This document shows, piece after piece, positions 18,397 through 29,221 of a stretch of DNA of 64,000 nucleotides. The notes beneath the pieces are model-generated. The model saw only the letters and a list, made by a program, of their open reading frames with translations, was not told the DNA's origin and searched no databases. The position numbers and the translations under genes are program-made. The DNA comes from Chryseobacterium cheonjiense (lineage in GTDB: Bacteria > Bacteroidota > Bacteroidia > Flavobacteriales > Weeksellaceae), in the NCBI RefSeq assembly GCF_012927265.1, contig NZ_JABBGF010000003.1:124001-188000 (forward strand), in the 5' to 3' direction. Every line of letters begins with the position of its first letter. Within the stretch, counting starts at the first letter, position 1.

Positions 18397-18647
18397 GAAT
18401 GTTAATGTTAAAATATTAATTTATTAGAAATTATGATATTTTCATTATTTTTAATAATTCGTTGAATAATTAAAAATATTTTTTTAGTTATAAAGTGTAT
18501 AATTTCTTAAAACTGTTAAATAATAATACTTTATTTATAAATAATATTAATAATAATTTATTTATTAACATTAAAACATCGGTGATATTGCGTTTTTATT
18601 AGGTGAAAACTAGCAAATAATATATATTTGCAAACTAAATATTTCTA
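18397..18647. other. Very AT-rich intergenic region
   Basis: No gene seen. A -7 box TATATTTG lies at 18623-18630, 17 bp before the metalloprotease start. Confidence 0.5.
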
Positions 18648-20663
18648 ATGCAAAAATCTAAATCTTTTAAGGCTGTACTTTTGCTTTCCTCAATGTGTAT
18701 TACTCTTGTTAATGCTCAGAACAAGAATGATAAAAAGAAAGCAGAGTTTGTTAGTACAAAATCTCCATCTGAGCTTGTAAATTCTCATGGATTTGAAAGG
18801 TGCTCTACTGAGGAATATGAGAAATATCTTCAGGAAAAAAATCCAAAAAGGATGACAAAGGAACAGTTTGAATCATGGCTGGCTCCTCTCATTAAAAATG
18901 CAAAAGTAGAAAAATCACAAAACGGTAATATTATCACAATACCGGTAGTAGTACATGTTATCCATAATGGGCAAAACGTAGGAGTCGGGCCAAATATTGT
19001 TGATGAGCAGGTAATGTCTCAAATTACAGTTATGAATAATGATTATCGCAGGCTTGCTTCTACGCCGGGTTTCAATTCCAACCCTGTCGGTGCAGATACA
19101 CAAATTCAGTTTGCTTTGGCTAAAGTAGATCCCAACGGCAATCCTACCAATGGAATTGATAGAGTAAATCTTTGTCAGGCCTCATGGTCTCAGGCTCAGA
19201 TTGAAACATTTGTGAAACCTGAAACAATTTGGGATCCAACACAGTATATGAATATGTGGAGTGTTAATTTCCCTAATACTTCTTCTATATTGGGATATGC
19301 TCAGTTTCCAGATTCTAATCTTCCAGGGCTAGATCCTATTGGTGGAGAAGCATATACTGATGGAGTTGTAGCGAGATACTCTACTTTTGGAAGCAGTGAT
19401 TATGATACCAATAACACTTTTAATCTCGATGCTCCTTATGATAAGGGAAGAACAATGACCCATGAAGTTGGTCACTTCTTAGGATTAAGACATATTTGGG
19501 GAGATGATACTTGCGGAACAGATTATTGCGACGATACCCCAACTGCACATCATGAAAATTATAATTGTCCGCAGGGTATAGTGAGCTGTAATGATCTTTC
19601 ACTTTATGAGATGGTACAAAATTACATGGATTATACTGATGATACATGTATGAATATTTTTACAATTAACCAGAAAGACAGACTTCGTACTGTTATGGAT
19701 AATTCACCAAGAAGAATTGAACTGAAGACATCTACAAAAGATGTTGCAATTGCTTTATTTCCGAATGATGCTGAGGTTAAATTAGAAAGAGAATGTACAA
19801 CCGTTAACTGCTCAAGTACAACACAAAATCCTAAGATTTCACTTTATAACAGAGGTACAAGCCCTATGACTTCTGCGGTAATTACTTATACTGTTAATGG
19901 TAATACACAGACTTATAACTGGAGTGGTAATTTAGCTCCGAATAAATATGTTGTAATTTCACTTCCTATAAGTGCAACGGCTTTAGGAGGTAGAATGAAT
20001 ATTAACGTAACTTCTGTAAATGGAGTTGCTGATCAACGTACTTCCAACAGCAATATTATAGTTAATTATTTAGGTGCTCCTACAAGAGTTGATTTAAATG
20101 TTGTTTTCAAGCTTCAGCTTGATCCTTATGGAAGCGAAACATCTTGGACTCTTAAAAACAGTGCCGGAACTACTGTATATAGCAGTCCTGCAGGTGGTTA
20201 TGGCAATTCAGCTGGTCTACCAGCCTTAATTACTCAAAACTGGACCCTAAACCCTAATGAGTGTTATACTTTTACAATTAATGATACTTATGGTGACGGT
20301 ATTTATCAGTTCGGTGGAAACTATAGCATTACTTCTCAATCCGGAGCAATATTACTTACGGGTTCTCATTATAGCACCACTCAAAGCAGAACATTAAAAG
20401 CGCAGGTTTTAGCAACCAATGATGTGACTGGACCTGCCAACGGAATTCAGATATATCCGAACCCAGTATCAGATATTTTAAATGTTACTAAAGTTTCTGA
20501 TAAAACATCGTATAAAATCTACAGCGCTGCCGGTCAATTGGTAAGACAAGGTAATATCAACAGCGGAAAAATCAATGTTTCTGAATTGATTAAAGGTGGT
20601 TATGTAATTACGATTGAAGAAAAAGGAAAAGATGTATTCACTTCCAAATTCATCAAAAAATAA
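18648..20663 (+). CDS. Secreted M43-family zinc metalloprotease with T9SS type A signal
   Basis: A 671-residue secreted protease of the pappalysin-like M43 family. Signal peptide at the start (LLLSSMCITLVNAQ). The catalytic zinc motif HEVGHFLGLRH (HExxHxxGxxH) lies near residues 274-284, and a Met-turn NYMDYTDD follows near 325, with several Cys in between (CGTDYCDD). Residues 365-590 look beta-rich (CARDB-like and an adhesive segment). The last ~70 residues (IYPNPVSDILNV ... GGYVITIEEKG) are the type A sorting domain recognised by the type IX secretion system. It precedes a second, larger metalloprotease gene. Confidence 0.92.
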   Translation: MQKSKSFKAVLLLSSMCITLVNAQNKNDKKKAEFVSTKSPSELVNSHGFERCSTEEYEKYLQEKNPKRMTKEQFESWLAPLIKNAKVEKSQNGNIITIPVVVHVIHNGQNVGVGPNIVDEQVMSQITVMNNDYRRLASTPGFNSNPVGADTQIQFALAKVDPNGNPTNGIDRVNLCQASWSQAQIETFVKPETIWDPTQYMNMWSVNFPNTSSILGYAQFPDSNLPGLDPIGGEAYTDGVVARYSTFGSSDYDTNNTFNLDAPYDKGRTMTHEVGHFLGLRHIWGDDTCGTDYCDDTPTAHHENYNCPQGIVSCNDLSLYEMVQNYMDYTDDTCMNIFTINQKDRLRTVMDNSPRRIELKTSTKDVAIALFPNDAEVKLERECTTVNCSSTTQNPKISLYNRGTSPMTSAVITYTVNGNTQTYNWSGNLAPNKYVVISLPISATALGGRMNINVTSVNGVADQRTSNSNIIVNYLGAPTRVDLNVVFKLQLDPYGSETSWTLKNSAGTTVYSSPAGGYGNSAGLPALITQNWTLNPNECYTFTINDTYGDGIYQFGGNYSITSQSGAILLTGSHYSTTQSRTLKAQVLATNDVTGPANGIQIYPNPVSDILNVTKVSDKTSYKIYSAAGQLVRQGNINSGKINVSELIKGGYVITIEEKGKDVFTSKFIKK

Positions 20664-20688
20664 TAAGATAATTTAAATGATTAATTGT

Positions 20689-20719
20689 AATCCTCAGGGC
20701 AACCTGAGGATTTTTTTTT
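20689..20719 (+). terminator. Terminator of the M43 protease gene
   Basis: AATCCTCAGG / CCTGAGGATT with a GCAA tetraloop and a T run. Confidence 0.92.
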
Positions 20720-20877
20720 GCTATAATAAATTTGGTGATGTTATTTTCAATAATATAATTGCAGACAACGTACGGAAACAACTGGATCAATAATATTTAT
20801 TCTAATATAGGGGATAAAAATTGTGAAATTTGTATAAAAAAAATATATGCATTTTCATATTAATAATAAAAAATGAT

Positions 20878-20885
20878 TAGATTTG
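20878..20885 (+). promoter_or_regulatory. -7 promoter box of the giant metalloprotease gene
   Basis: TAGATTTG, matching TAnnTTTG, 27 bp before the start codon. Confidence 0.45.
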
Positions 20886-20912
20886 TGTAATTAATATAAT
20901 ATTGAGAAAGTT

Positions 20913-23900
20913 ATGAAGAAAAAATTTACTTCTTTCTTTTTCCTCTTTTTGTTTGCGATTACCAGTGCACAATGGAGTCCCACGACATTCAGGGGAGAAA
21001 AAACAAGAGCAGGCTCAGATAATAAGAGCTATTACACTCTGGACATTTCTTTACTAAAGTCTCAATTGGCAAAAGCACAGGAAACGGGTAAAAATGCAAA
21101 GCCCGTCACCATCTCGTTGCCAACTGTAGAAGGAAAAATCGAAAAATTTGCCGTCTACAGCTTCCCCGTTGTAGTTAAGGAACTGGCAGACCAGTATCAG
21201 CTGGGATCTTACGTAGGAGTTGGGATTGATGATCCCGGTAAATACTTAAGATTCAGCTTAGCACCGGATGATTTTCAGTCGATGATCATTAAAAACGGTG
21301 TCTATGAATTTATAGAGCCGGCCGACAAAGGCAAAACTGTTTATGGCGTGCACCCAAAAACTGACAAAAGCAATGAAGGCTTCCTATGCTCTATGAACGA
21401 GGATAGACTATCAAAACAAGAGATAGCTAACCTTTATAAAACAGGGAAATCATTTAATAACCAAACCAATGATTTCTCAAAGTCTTCTGACAAAAAATAC
21501 AGGACAATGCGTCTTGCAATGTCTGTAACTGGAGAATATACCCAATATTTCGGAGGTACGGTAGCTAATGCTTTAACAGCTGTAAATGCTACATTAACCA
21601 GAGTGAATGGAGTGTTTGAAAAAGATTTTGCTTTACACCTTAATTTACAGAACTATCCGGGAGTAATTTATACAGATCCGGGAACGGATCCGTATTCTCC
21701 TGCAGCACAGATGAACAACTGGAATCTGCAGCTGCAACAAACGCTAACTGCTAACGTGGGAAGTGCCAATTATGATATCGGGCACTTATTCGGAGCTTCA
21801 GGAGGTGGAGGAAATGCAGGATGTATAGGATGTGTATGTATTGATCCGGCTAACAATAATGCAACACAGAAAGGTTCGGGATACACTTCTCCTGCGGATG
21901 GTATTCCACAGGGAGACAATTTTGATATTGACTATGTAGCTCATGAGATGGGACACCAGTTAGGAGCAAATCATACATTTTCACATGCTCTTGAAACAGC
22001 AGGTGTAAACGTGGAACCTGGTTCTGGTTCTACTATTATGGGATATGCAGGAATTACAGGAACCAATACTGACGTTCAGGCTCATTCAGATCCTTATTTC
22101 CATGCAGTAAGTATTACCCAGGTTCAGAACAATCTTACCAGTAAGACCTGTGATGTTGAAACGTCCATTACCAATAATCCGCCTGTAATAACACCATTAC
22201 CTACCTATAATATTCCTAAAGGAACGGCATTCGTATTAACAGCATCTGCAACAGATGCCGAAAACGATCCGATGACCTATTGCTGGGAACAGGTAGATAA
22301 TGCTAATGTAACTATTAATAAAAACAATCTTGGAACAACAGCAAGTGGAGCTATGTTCAGGTCATTTAATCCGACTACTAGCCCTACAAGATATTTCCCT
22401 AAGTTATCATCAGTATTAGCTGGTGTTTTAAATAATTCTAATAATGGATGGGAATCGGTATCTACTGTTGCGAGAACTACAAATTTCAGAGTTACGGTAA
22501 GAGACAATAATCCCGTTCCTACGCAACAGCAGACACAGTTTGCCAATCAGCAGATTGTAGTAGGTAACGATGGACCTTTTAAAGTAACTTCCACAACCGC
22601 TTATAACAATGCACCAACTCCTATTACATGGGATGTGGTGAATACTACGGCGGCACCATACAATGTAGCTAATGTTAAAATTGATTATACAACCGATAAC
22701 GGAGTTACTTGGACAGTAGCATCAGCTTCTACGGCTAACGATGGTAATGAGTCTTTAACTCTTACAGGTCTTACTGTTGGAGGTAATGTTAAAATCAGAG
22801 TAAGTGCCATTGGAAATGTATTCTATGCAATTGGAAGTGCTACGGTAACGAGTTTAGCAAGTTGTACAGGTGCAGCTCCAACAGGTATTGCAGTATCTGC
22901 TATTACGCAAACTACCGCTACTGTGACATGGACTGCTGCGGCAAATGCAACGTATGTAATTCAGTACCGTCCGGTAGGAAGTACTACATGGACTACGGTT
23001 ACGTCTACAGGAAACTCTGTGAACCTTACCGGTTTAAGTGATGGTATTCAGTATGAAGTACAGGTTGCTACAGTTTGTAACGGAGTGCAGGGAGCTTTCT
23101 CTTCCTCAACAAACTTTACGACTTTAGGTCTTACTTACTGTAACATGACGTCAAGTAACTTTAATGATGAATATATTTCTAATGTTACGGTAACTCCTAC
23201 TGGCGCTTCAGTAATGAGTAATAACTCAGGAGGTTCTACCTATACAGATTATACAACCACACCAAGTGCTCTTGTAAATCTTGTGATAGGATCTGCAAAC
23301 AATACAGTATCTGTTACCAAATTCTGGACAGGAACTACATTCAGTGAAGCGGTAGGTGTTTGGATTGATTTCAACAGAAACGGCGTTTTTGAAACATCTG
23401 AGCAGGTAATGAACTCTCCGGCTAATACAACAACTCCTGTTTCAGCTACTTTCGCTGTTCCTGCAAATGCCTATAACGGTCCTGCTACAACAAGAATGAG
23501 AGTGGTAATGCAGTTCAGTTCTTCTCCTGTAATGTGTACAAGTTTTACATATGGAGAAGTGGAAGATTATGCTGTAAAATTAATTCAGCCTATTCCTTGT
23601 ACAAGCAATGCCCCGTTGAACCTTACGGTTACCAACCTTACGGCGACTTCCGCTTATGTAATGTGGGATCCGGCTGCGGGAGCTACTTATGTATTACAGT
23701 ACAGACCCGTTGGCTCTACAACATGGACAACAGTTCCTTTAACATCGAATGCATACACCATCAATGGTTTAACAGAACAGACTTCTTATGAAGTTCAGGT
23801 TGCCTATGTATGTTCAGGAACTACAGGAACATTTACGGCTCCTTACCAGTTCACGACACCGCAAGTAACCTATTGTAATATTACTTCAACAAATAATACC

Positions 23901-26900
23901 AATGGTTATATTTCTAATGTAACAGTGGCTCCTACCAACTCATATGTTATGAGTAATAATTCAGGGGCAAATACATATACAAACTATTCAGCAGATCCTG
24001 CTAAATTGGTTACATTAGTTCGTAACTCCACAAACAACAGTATCTCCGTTTCAAAATCATGGTTAACGACAACAACTTCTTCATTAGCTGTTGGAGCATG
24101 GATCGATTTCAACAGAAACGGAATTTTTGAGACAACGGAAAGAGTAATCAGCACTACTGCGAATACCACTACTCCGATAAGTGCTACATTTACTGTTCCC
24201 GGAACTTCATACAATGGACCGCTGACTTTAAGAATGAGAGTTATTTTCTCCACAAGCAGCATTACAGATCCTTGTGCAACGGTAGCCAATGGTGAAATTG
24301 AAGATTACGCTGTTAAGATCATTGATCTTGCGCCTTGTACAACAGCAGCGCCATCTCCGATTGTTGTTTCAAATATTACTGCTTCTACAGCTTTAGTTTC
24401 TTGGATTAATGCTACGGGAGCTACATACTCTTTAAGATACAGAACAGGTACTGGTGCATGGACAACTATTGCCCCTGCAACAAATCCTTATACTATTATA
24501 AACCTGAACGGTGCTACAACTTATGAAGTACAGGTAGCTACTACTTGTGGCGGTACTACAGGGCCATGGTCTACTTCAGTGAACTTTACAACGCCTGCTA
24601 TATCATATTGTAACTCAGGTACAGCAACGGTTAGTGATGGGTTTATTAATAATATTACGGTAACAGGTACAGCTACGCCTACGATGTCTAATAACTCCGG
24701 AGCAAGCACCTATACCGATTATTCTAACGATCCTACTAAAATCATCACGTTAGCAAGAAACTCTACCAACAACGTACTTTCTGTTGGAAGAACAATTTTG
24801 TCAAGTACATATTCTACTTATGCCTGGATAGACTTTAACGGTGACGGAATATTTAATAATAATCCGACAACGGTTGCAGGAGGTGAAAGAATTATGAATC
24901 TTGGATATTCTTCTACAACACCAGTTACGGCGACATTCCCAGTTCCGGCAGGAGCATATGCAGGAACAAACAAAGTGAAAATGCGTGTTATTGTATATTT
25001 CCTTACACCAACAGATGCATGTTCACCTCTTACAAGTAATGGGGAAGTTGAAGATTATCAGGTGAAATTTGTAGATATTCAGCCATGTACAACGGCGGCT
25101 CCTACGGGAATTACCGTGTCAAATCTTAGTGCTACTACTGCTACCATATCTTGGATTTCATCTACAGGTGCTACTTATCTTGTAAGATGGAGAACAACAA
25201 ACCCGGTAGGAGCATGGAATGTGTCTCCTGCGCCAATTACAGGAAACAGCTTTAATATTACAGCTCTTACCGAGCAGACAGCTTATGAAGTACAGGTTGC
25301 TACGATTTGTGGTGGAACTCAGGGACCTTGGTCTCCTTCTACACCATTTACGACGCCGCCGATTAGCTATTGTAATATGACGGGTACAGGCACAACTGAT
25401 TTCATTTCTAATGTGACGGTAACTTCAGTGAATCCGGGTATTCCTCCAATGAGTAATACGTCTGTTCAAACTAATTACATCAGCTATACGACTCCGGCTA
25501 CTTTAATTAATCTTGAAATTGGATCTACCGGAAATCAACTTTCAGTATCCAAAGGAGCAACTCAAAATGATGCAGTCTCTGCTTGGATTGATTTTAACAG
25601 AAACGGAGTCTTTGAAACTTCAGAGCAGATTATGGCTTCTGCAGCTAGTACCACCAGTCCTGTAACAGCATTGTTTGGTGTACCTGCCAATGCATATAAC
25701 GGAAACCTTACTACTACAATGAGGGTTGTTCTCAGACGTACGACTGCTCCTGTAATGTGTCAGAATGCCGTAAACGGAGAAGTTGAAGATTATGCAGTGA
25801 GATTGAGACCGTGTGCAACAACGGCTCCTACCAACATAACGTTCAACACGATTACACATACATCTGCTAATGTTACCTGGACAGTACCTACCGGAGGTCT
25901 TACTTTTATCGTAAGATATAGAGTAGCCGGTACAGGAACCTGGTCACAAGTGGTGGCTTCTACATTAACCGGAAACCCACCATTGGCACTTACAGGATTA
26001 ACACCTGCAACAACCTATGAAGTACAGATTGCGGCAAGCTGCGGTACAACGCCGGGAACATTTACACCAGTTCAGACATTCACAACAAGATGTGACCCTA
26101 CACCTCCGAATGTAACTATCGGTACGGTAACAGCAACCACTGCGGTAGTAAGTTGGTCTCCGATTGTAGCGAGTGCAACCTATGTATTAAGATACAGAAT
26201 CACAGGAACAGGTATTTGGACTACTGTAAATATTACAGCAGCACCATTAAATACATATACTCTTACTGGTTTAAGCCCGTATACAACATATGAGGTACAG
26301 GTTGCTAATAAATGTAATGGTGAGACAACAGTAAATACATGGTCTAACCCTAAAGTATTTACAACAGAAAGAACGTGTGAATTACCACCTCCGGGATTAA
26401 CGATTACCAATCTTACTCCTACAACAGCAGTTGTGGTATGGGATCCTTTCCCTGGAGCTACCTATATCCTGAGATATAGAAAAGTAGGTATTCCAAGCTG
26501 GACAACAGTGACTTCAAATACGAACACCATTACACTGACAGGTTTACTGGAATTGACACAATACGAAATGCAGGTTGCCAATGTATGTAGCGGAACACCG
26601 GGAACATATACACTTCCATATTTCTTCACAACTCCTACAATTGTGTATTGTCAGATGTCAGCGGCATCATCCACTGCGGGATATGTTTCGAAAGTTAAGG
26701 TTACTCCGAATGGTAAACCTGTTATGGAAAATCCATCAGGAGCTTCCAACTATACAGATTATACAGGTGTTACAACTAAGTTTATAGAATTGATTCAGGG
26801 TTCATCAAATAACCAGATTACAATCGATAAAAAACTTTCCGGAAATACCGAAGCAGGAGTAGCAGTTTGGATCGACTTCAACCGAAATGGATATTTCGAT

Positions 26901-27356
26901 ATCAATGAAAGAGTAATGGCAGTTGCACCGAATACCGATCCTACGGTGAGTACAACATTTACAGTACCGGCAGATGCTTTCATCAGCTTAACAGACTATA
27001 AATATGTTGTAATGAGAGTGGCGTTGGCAAAAGATGCTATTCCGGTGAACTGTACCAATATTCCTAACGGTGAAGTAGAAGATTATACTGTAAGGATTTC
27101 TAAACTTCCTGTTCCTAACCCGATCAACCAGACGGATATCTTAATTTATCCTAACCCGGTTAGTTCAGTATTGTATGTGAAAAATATCAGCAAAAAAGCG
27201 AATTATAAGATCTACAATGCAGCAGGACAGTTGGTGTCAAGCGGAATTATTCTGAATAACAAAATCGATGTGCACACCCTTATCAATGGTGTTTACTTAA
27301 TCGATATTCAGGATGGAAATGAGATTACCGCTCAGAAGAAATTCATCAAAGAATAA
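20913..27356 (+). CDS. Giant reprolysin-like metalloprotease with FN3/GEVED repeats and T9SS type A signal
   Basis: A 2147-residue secreted protein. Signal peptide (FFFLFLFAITSAQ), a propeptide, then a metzincin catalytic domain with HEMGHQLGANH near residue 347 and the Met-turn STIMGYAG near 375. Downstream are modules: about seven fibronectin type III domains (each with a TYEVQVA-like strand and starting with a Cys such as CTTAAP) and five GEVED domains (YCN ... WIDFNRNG ... GEVEDYAV), arranged FN3-GEVED four times, then three FN3 and a last GEVED. The end (IYPNPVSSVLYVKN ... GVYLIDIQDG) is a type A sorting domain. Probably degrades extracellular protein; the modules likely bind substrate or surface glycans. 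Confidence 0.92.
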   Translation: MKKKFTSFFFLFLFAITSAQWSPTTFRGEKTRAGSDNKSYYTLDISLLKSQLAKAQETGKNAKPVTISLPTVEGKIEKFAVYSFPVVVKELADQYQLGSYVGVGIDDPGKYLRFSLAPDDFQSMIIKNGVYEFIEPADKGKTVYGVHPKTDKSNEGFLCSMNEDRLSKQEIANLYKTGKSFNNQTNDFSKSSDKKYRTMRLAMSVTGEYTQYFGGTVANALTAVNATLTRVNGVFEKDFALHLNLQNYPGVIYTDPGTDPYSPAAQMNNWNLQLQQTLTANVGSANYDIGHLFGASGGGGNAGCIGCVCIDPANNNATQKGSGYTSPADGIPQGDNFDIDYVAHEMGHQLGANHTFSHALETAGVNVEPGSGSTIMGYAGITGTNTDVQAHSDPYFHAVSITQVQNNLTSKTCDVETSITNNPPVITPLPTYNIPKGTAFVLTASATDAENDPMTYCWEQVDNANVTINKNNLGTTASGAMFRSFNPTTSPTRYFPKLSSVLAGVLNNSNNGWESVSTVARTTNFRVTVRDNNPVPTQQQTQFANQQIVVGNDGPFKVTSTTAYNNAPTPITWDVVNTTAAPYNVANVKIDYTTDNGVTWTVASASTANDGNESLTLTGLTVGGNVKIRVSAIGNVFYAIGSATVTSLASCTGAAPTGIAVSAITQTTATVTWTAAANATYVIQYRPVGSTTWTTVTSTGNSVNLTGLSDGIQYEVQVATVCNGVQGAFSSSTNFTTLGLTYCNMTSSNFNDEYISNVTVTPTGASVMSNNSGGSTYTDYTTTPSALVNLVIGSANNTVSVTKFWTGTTFSEAVGVWIDFNRNGVFETSEQVMNSPANTTTPVSATFAVPANAYNGPATTRMRVVMQFSSSPVMCTSFTYGEVEDYAVKLIQPIPCTSNAPLNLTVTNLTATSAYVMWDPAAGATYVLQYRPVGSTTWTTVPLTSNAYTINGLTEQTSYEVQVAYVCSGTTGTFTAPYQFTTPQVTYCNITSTNNTNGYISNVTVAPTNSYVMSNNSGANTYTNYSADPAKLVTLVRNSTNNSISVSKSWLTTTTSSLAVGAWIDFNRNGIFETTERVISTTANTTTPISATFTVPGTSYNGPLTLRMRVIFSTSSITDPCATVANGEIEDYAVKIIDLAPCTTAAPSPIVVSNITASTALVSWINATGATYSLRYRTGTGAWTTIAPATNPYTIINLNGATTYEVQVATTCGGTTGPWSTSVNFTTPAISYCNSGTATVSDGFINNITVTGTATPTMSNNSGASTYTDYSNDPTKIITLARNSTNNVLSVGRTILSSTYSTYAWIDFNGDGIFNNNPTTVAGGERIMNLGYSSTTPVTATFPVPAGAYAGTNKVKMRVIVYFLTPTDACSPLTSNGEVEDYQVKFVDIQPCTTAAPTGITVSNLSATTATISWISSTGATYLVRWRTTNPVGAWNVSPAPITGNSFNITALTEQTAYEVQVATICGGTQGPWSPSTPFTTPPISYCNMTGTGTTDFISNVTVTSVNPGIPPMSNTSVQTNYISYTTPATLINLEIGSTGNQLSVSKGATQNDAVSAWIDFNRNGVFETSEQIMASAASTTSPVTALFGVPANAYNGNLTTTMRVVLRRTTAPVMCQNAVNGEVEDYAVRLRPCATTAPTNITFNTITHTSANVTWTVPTGGLTFIVRYRVAGTGTWSQVVASTLTGNPPLALTGLTPATTYEVQIAASCGTTPGTFTPVQTFTTRCDPTPPNVTIGTVTATTAVVSWSPIVASATYVLRYRITGTGIWTTVNITAAPLNTYTLTGLSPYTTYEVQVANKCNGETTVNTWSNPKVFTTERTCELPPPGLTITNLTPTTAVVVWDPFPGATYILRYRKVGIPSWTTVTSNTNTITLTGLLELTQYEMQVANVCSGTPGTYTLPYFFTTPTIVYCQMSAASSTAGYVSKVKVTPNGKPVMENPSGASNYTDYTGVTTKFIELIQGSSNNQITIDKKLSGNTEAGVAVWIDFNRNGYFDINERVMAVAPNTDPTVSTTFTVPADAFISLTDYKYVVMRVALAKDAIPVNCTNIPNGEVEDYTVRISKLPVPNPINQTDILIYPNPVSSVLYVKNISKKANYKIYNAAGQLVSSGIILNNKIDVHTLINGVYLIDIQDGNEITAQKKFIKE

Positions 27357-27379
27357 ATCATTTAATTATTAATCACTTC

Positions 27380-27409
27380 ACAGGCTCTCAGTAATGGGAG
27401 CCTGTTTTT
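27380..27409 (+). terminator. Terminator of the giant metalloprotease gene
   Basis: ACAGGCTC / GAGCCTGT stem with a T run. Confidence 0.85.
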
Positions 27410-27560
27410 CTTTGAAATTAATGACTTTTTTAAAATAAGTAATTTATTCAAGCTTATTTATTCATTAAATAATTGAAAAAAAAGGCGGACTTAAATCAAA
27501 CAAAATAGCGTCTGTATAGAATTGATAAATGTTAATAATTCTTGACTCAATTTTCATCAT

Positions 27561-27590
27561 AAATAAAACCCGCTGAATTCAGCGGGCTTT
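27561..27590 (-). terminator. Terminator of coaE
   Basis: The 18-bp perfect palindrome CCCGCTGAATTCAGCGGG at 27569-27586 is followed on the minus strand by TTTTATTTA, just downstream of the coaE stop codon. Confidence 0.8.
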
Positions 27591-27598
27591 GTTATCCT

Positions 27599-28234
27599 TT
27601 ATTCAATGTCAAAAATGACCTTTTCCGTATGTTCTTTTAAATCTTCCAAATTGGTGTTGTTGTAAATAATACAGTCTGCCAATTTGATTTTATCTTTTTC
27701 AGGCATCTGCTTTTCCATTATGGACTGTACTTCTCTGTATGTTTTGCTGTCCCTGTCCATTACCCTTTTGATCCTGATATTATCTTCTGCAGTTACCAAT
27801 ACAGATCTATAACATTCTCTGTTAAGTTTAAGCTCAAATAATAAAGCGGTTTCTTTAAAAATTAAATACTTGGTCTGCTTTTTTACCCAATCTTGAAAAT
27901 CGAGGCGTACCACCGGGTGGATGATCTGATTTAGTTGTTCCAGCAGATCTGTGTTGTTGAAAACTTTATCAGCTACAAATTTTCTGTTATAAAAGCTATT
28001 TTCATCATATGCCTCTTCACCCAGAAGCTCTTTAATCTTTGATTTCAGCGCTTCATTTTCATTGACGATATCTTTTGCCCTTTCATCAGAATAATACACC
28101 GGAAATCCGAATTCCTCAATAAATTTTGCGACGGTAGTTTTTCCCGAGCCTATTCCCCCGGTAAGGCCGATAATTTTGGGTGAAGATAATGGTTCCGGCT
28201 CAGCCTTCTGAGTTTCTGAATGTAGTTCTTCCAT
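27599..28234 (-). CDS. coaE: Dephospho-CoA kinase
   Basis: Last step of coenzyme A synthesis: phosphorylates the 3'-OH of dephospho-CoA with ATP. The P-loop is IGLTGGIGSGKTTVAKF near residues 22-37, followed by the family motif VYYSDERAKDIV and HPVVRLDFQDWV. 211 residues, with about 20 extra residues before the P-loop domain compared with typical enzymes (MEELHSETQKAEPEPLSSPK); an internal start is not obvious. Next gene upstream, 8 bp away, is the MBL hydrolase. Confidence 0.95.
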   Translation of the reverse strand: MEELHSETQKAEPEPLSSPKIIGLTGGIGSGKTTVAKFIEEFGFPVYYSDERAKDIVNENEALKSKIKELLGEEAYDENSFYNRKFVADKVFNNTDLLEQLNQIIHPVVRLDFQDWVKKQTKYLIFKETALLFELKLNRECYRSVLVTAEDNIRIKRVMDRDSKTYREVQSIMEKQMPEKDKIKLADCIIYNNTNLEDLKEHTEKVIFDIE

Positions 28235-28242
28235 AATTTATA

Positions 28243-29109
28243 TTAATATCCGAAAACATCATTAAAACTAAATGTCTCATCAAGCCTCACTCCTTTTTCT
28301 GTCATTTTAAGACTTGCCAGTTCATTGTGAGCATCATGTTCAAAGAACAACAAATATTCATTATCCACACACTGTTTTAAGAATTTTCCTTTCTCTTCAA
28401 GCGTAAGGAGAGGTCGTGTATCATATCCCATGACATAAACCTGGTTAATATGTCCTGCAGTAGGAATAAGATCCGCTGCAAAAACAATGGTTTTTTCCTG
28501 ATACTGAATTACAGGAAGCATTTGTTTTTCTGTATGGCCGTCTACAAAGATGACATCCATTTTAAGATCCGGGGCAAAACCGTAGTTCCCGGTTGTAGGA
28601 AGGGGTAAGAAATTAAGCTGACCGCTTTCCTGGATCGGAATAATATTTTCTTTTAAAAAACTTGCCTTCTCTCTGGCGTTGGGTTCTGTTGCCCATTTCC
28701 AGTGGTTTTCATTGGTCCAGAACTGTGCATTTTTGAAAGCTGGTCGGTATCCTGTTCTGTCATCGTTCCACTTGATAGCGCCACCGCAGTGGTCAAAGTG
28801 AAGATGCGTGAGGAATACATCCGTAATATCTTCTCTTACAAAACCGTATTTTTTTAAGTTTTTGTCTAAATTATCATCTCCCCAAAGCGAATAGTGGCTG
28901 AAGAATTTATCGTCCTGCTTATTACCCAGTCCGCAGTCAATCAGGATCAGCTTTTTGCCGTCTTCTACAAGCAGGGAACGGGTTCCCAGCTCAATCAGGT
29001 TTCTTTCGTCTGCAGGATTGGTTTTTTCCCACAGACTCTTTGGGACGACCCCGAACATGGCGCCGCCATCCAGTTTAAATTTTCCGCACTGTATTGGATA
29101 TAGTTTCAT
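28243..29109 (-). CDS. MBL-fold metallo-hydrolase
   Basis: A 288-residue cytoplasmic metallo-beta-lactamase-fold hydrolase. The zinc motif HLHFDHCGG (HxHxDH) lies near residues 101-108, with further ligands likely in VDGHTEKQ and FEHDAH. The overall layout (GGAMFGVVPKSLW at the start, GHTEKQMLPVIQY, FAADLIPTAGHI) resembles the lactonase/AttM-like branch, but the substrate cannot be assigned. Co-directional with coaE with an 8-bp gap. Confidence 0.85.
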   Translation of the reverse strand: MKLYPIQCGKFKLDGGAMFGVVPKSLWEKTNPADERNLIELGTRSLLVEDGKKLILIDCGLGNKQDDKFFSHYSLWGDDNLDKNLKKYGFVREDITDVFLTHLHFDHCGGAIKWNDDRTGYRPAFKNAQFWTNENHWKWATEPNAREKASFLKENIIPIQESGQLNFLPLPTTGNYGFAPDLKMDVIFVDGHTEKQMLPVIQYQEKTIVFAADLIPTAGHINQVYVMGYDTRPLLTLEEKGKFLKQCVDNEYLLFFEHDAHNELASLKMTEKGVRLDETFSFNDVFGY

Positions 29110-29221
29110 ATTAAGATTTATAATGTTTGTTTATTTCTGAAAAATAAGATTTTCACGGCAACCGGAAAAATAATTTTAAGTAATTTTTTGTTGACGAATA
29201 AATAGGTCATAACCTGTGCAA

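Noticed and set aside
22860..27100. Long imperfect DNA repeats
   Set aside because: They follow the FN3 and GEVED protein modules of one gene; no separate DNA repeat is needed.
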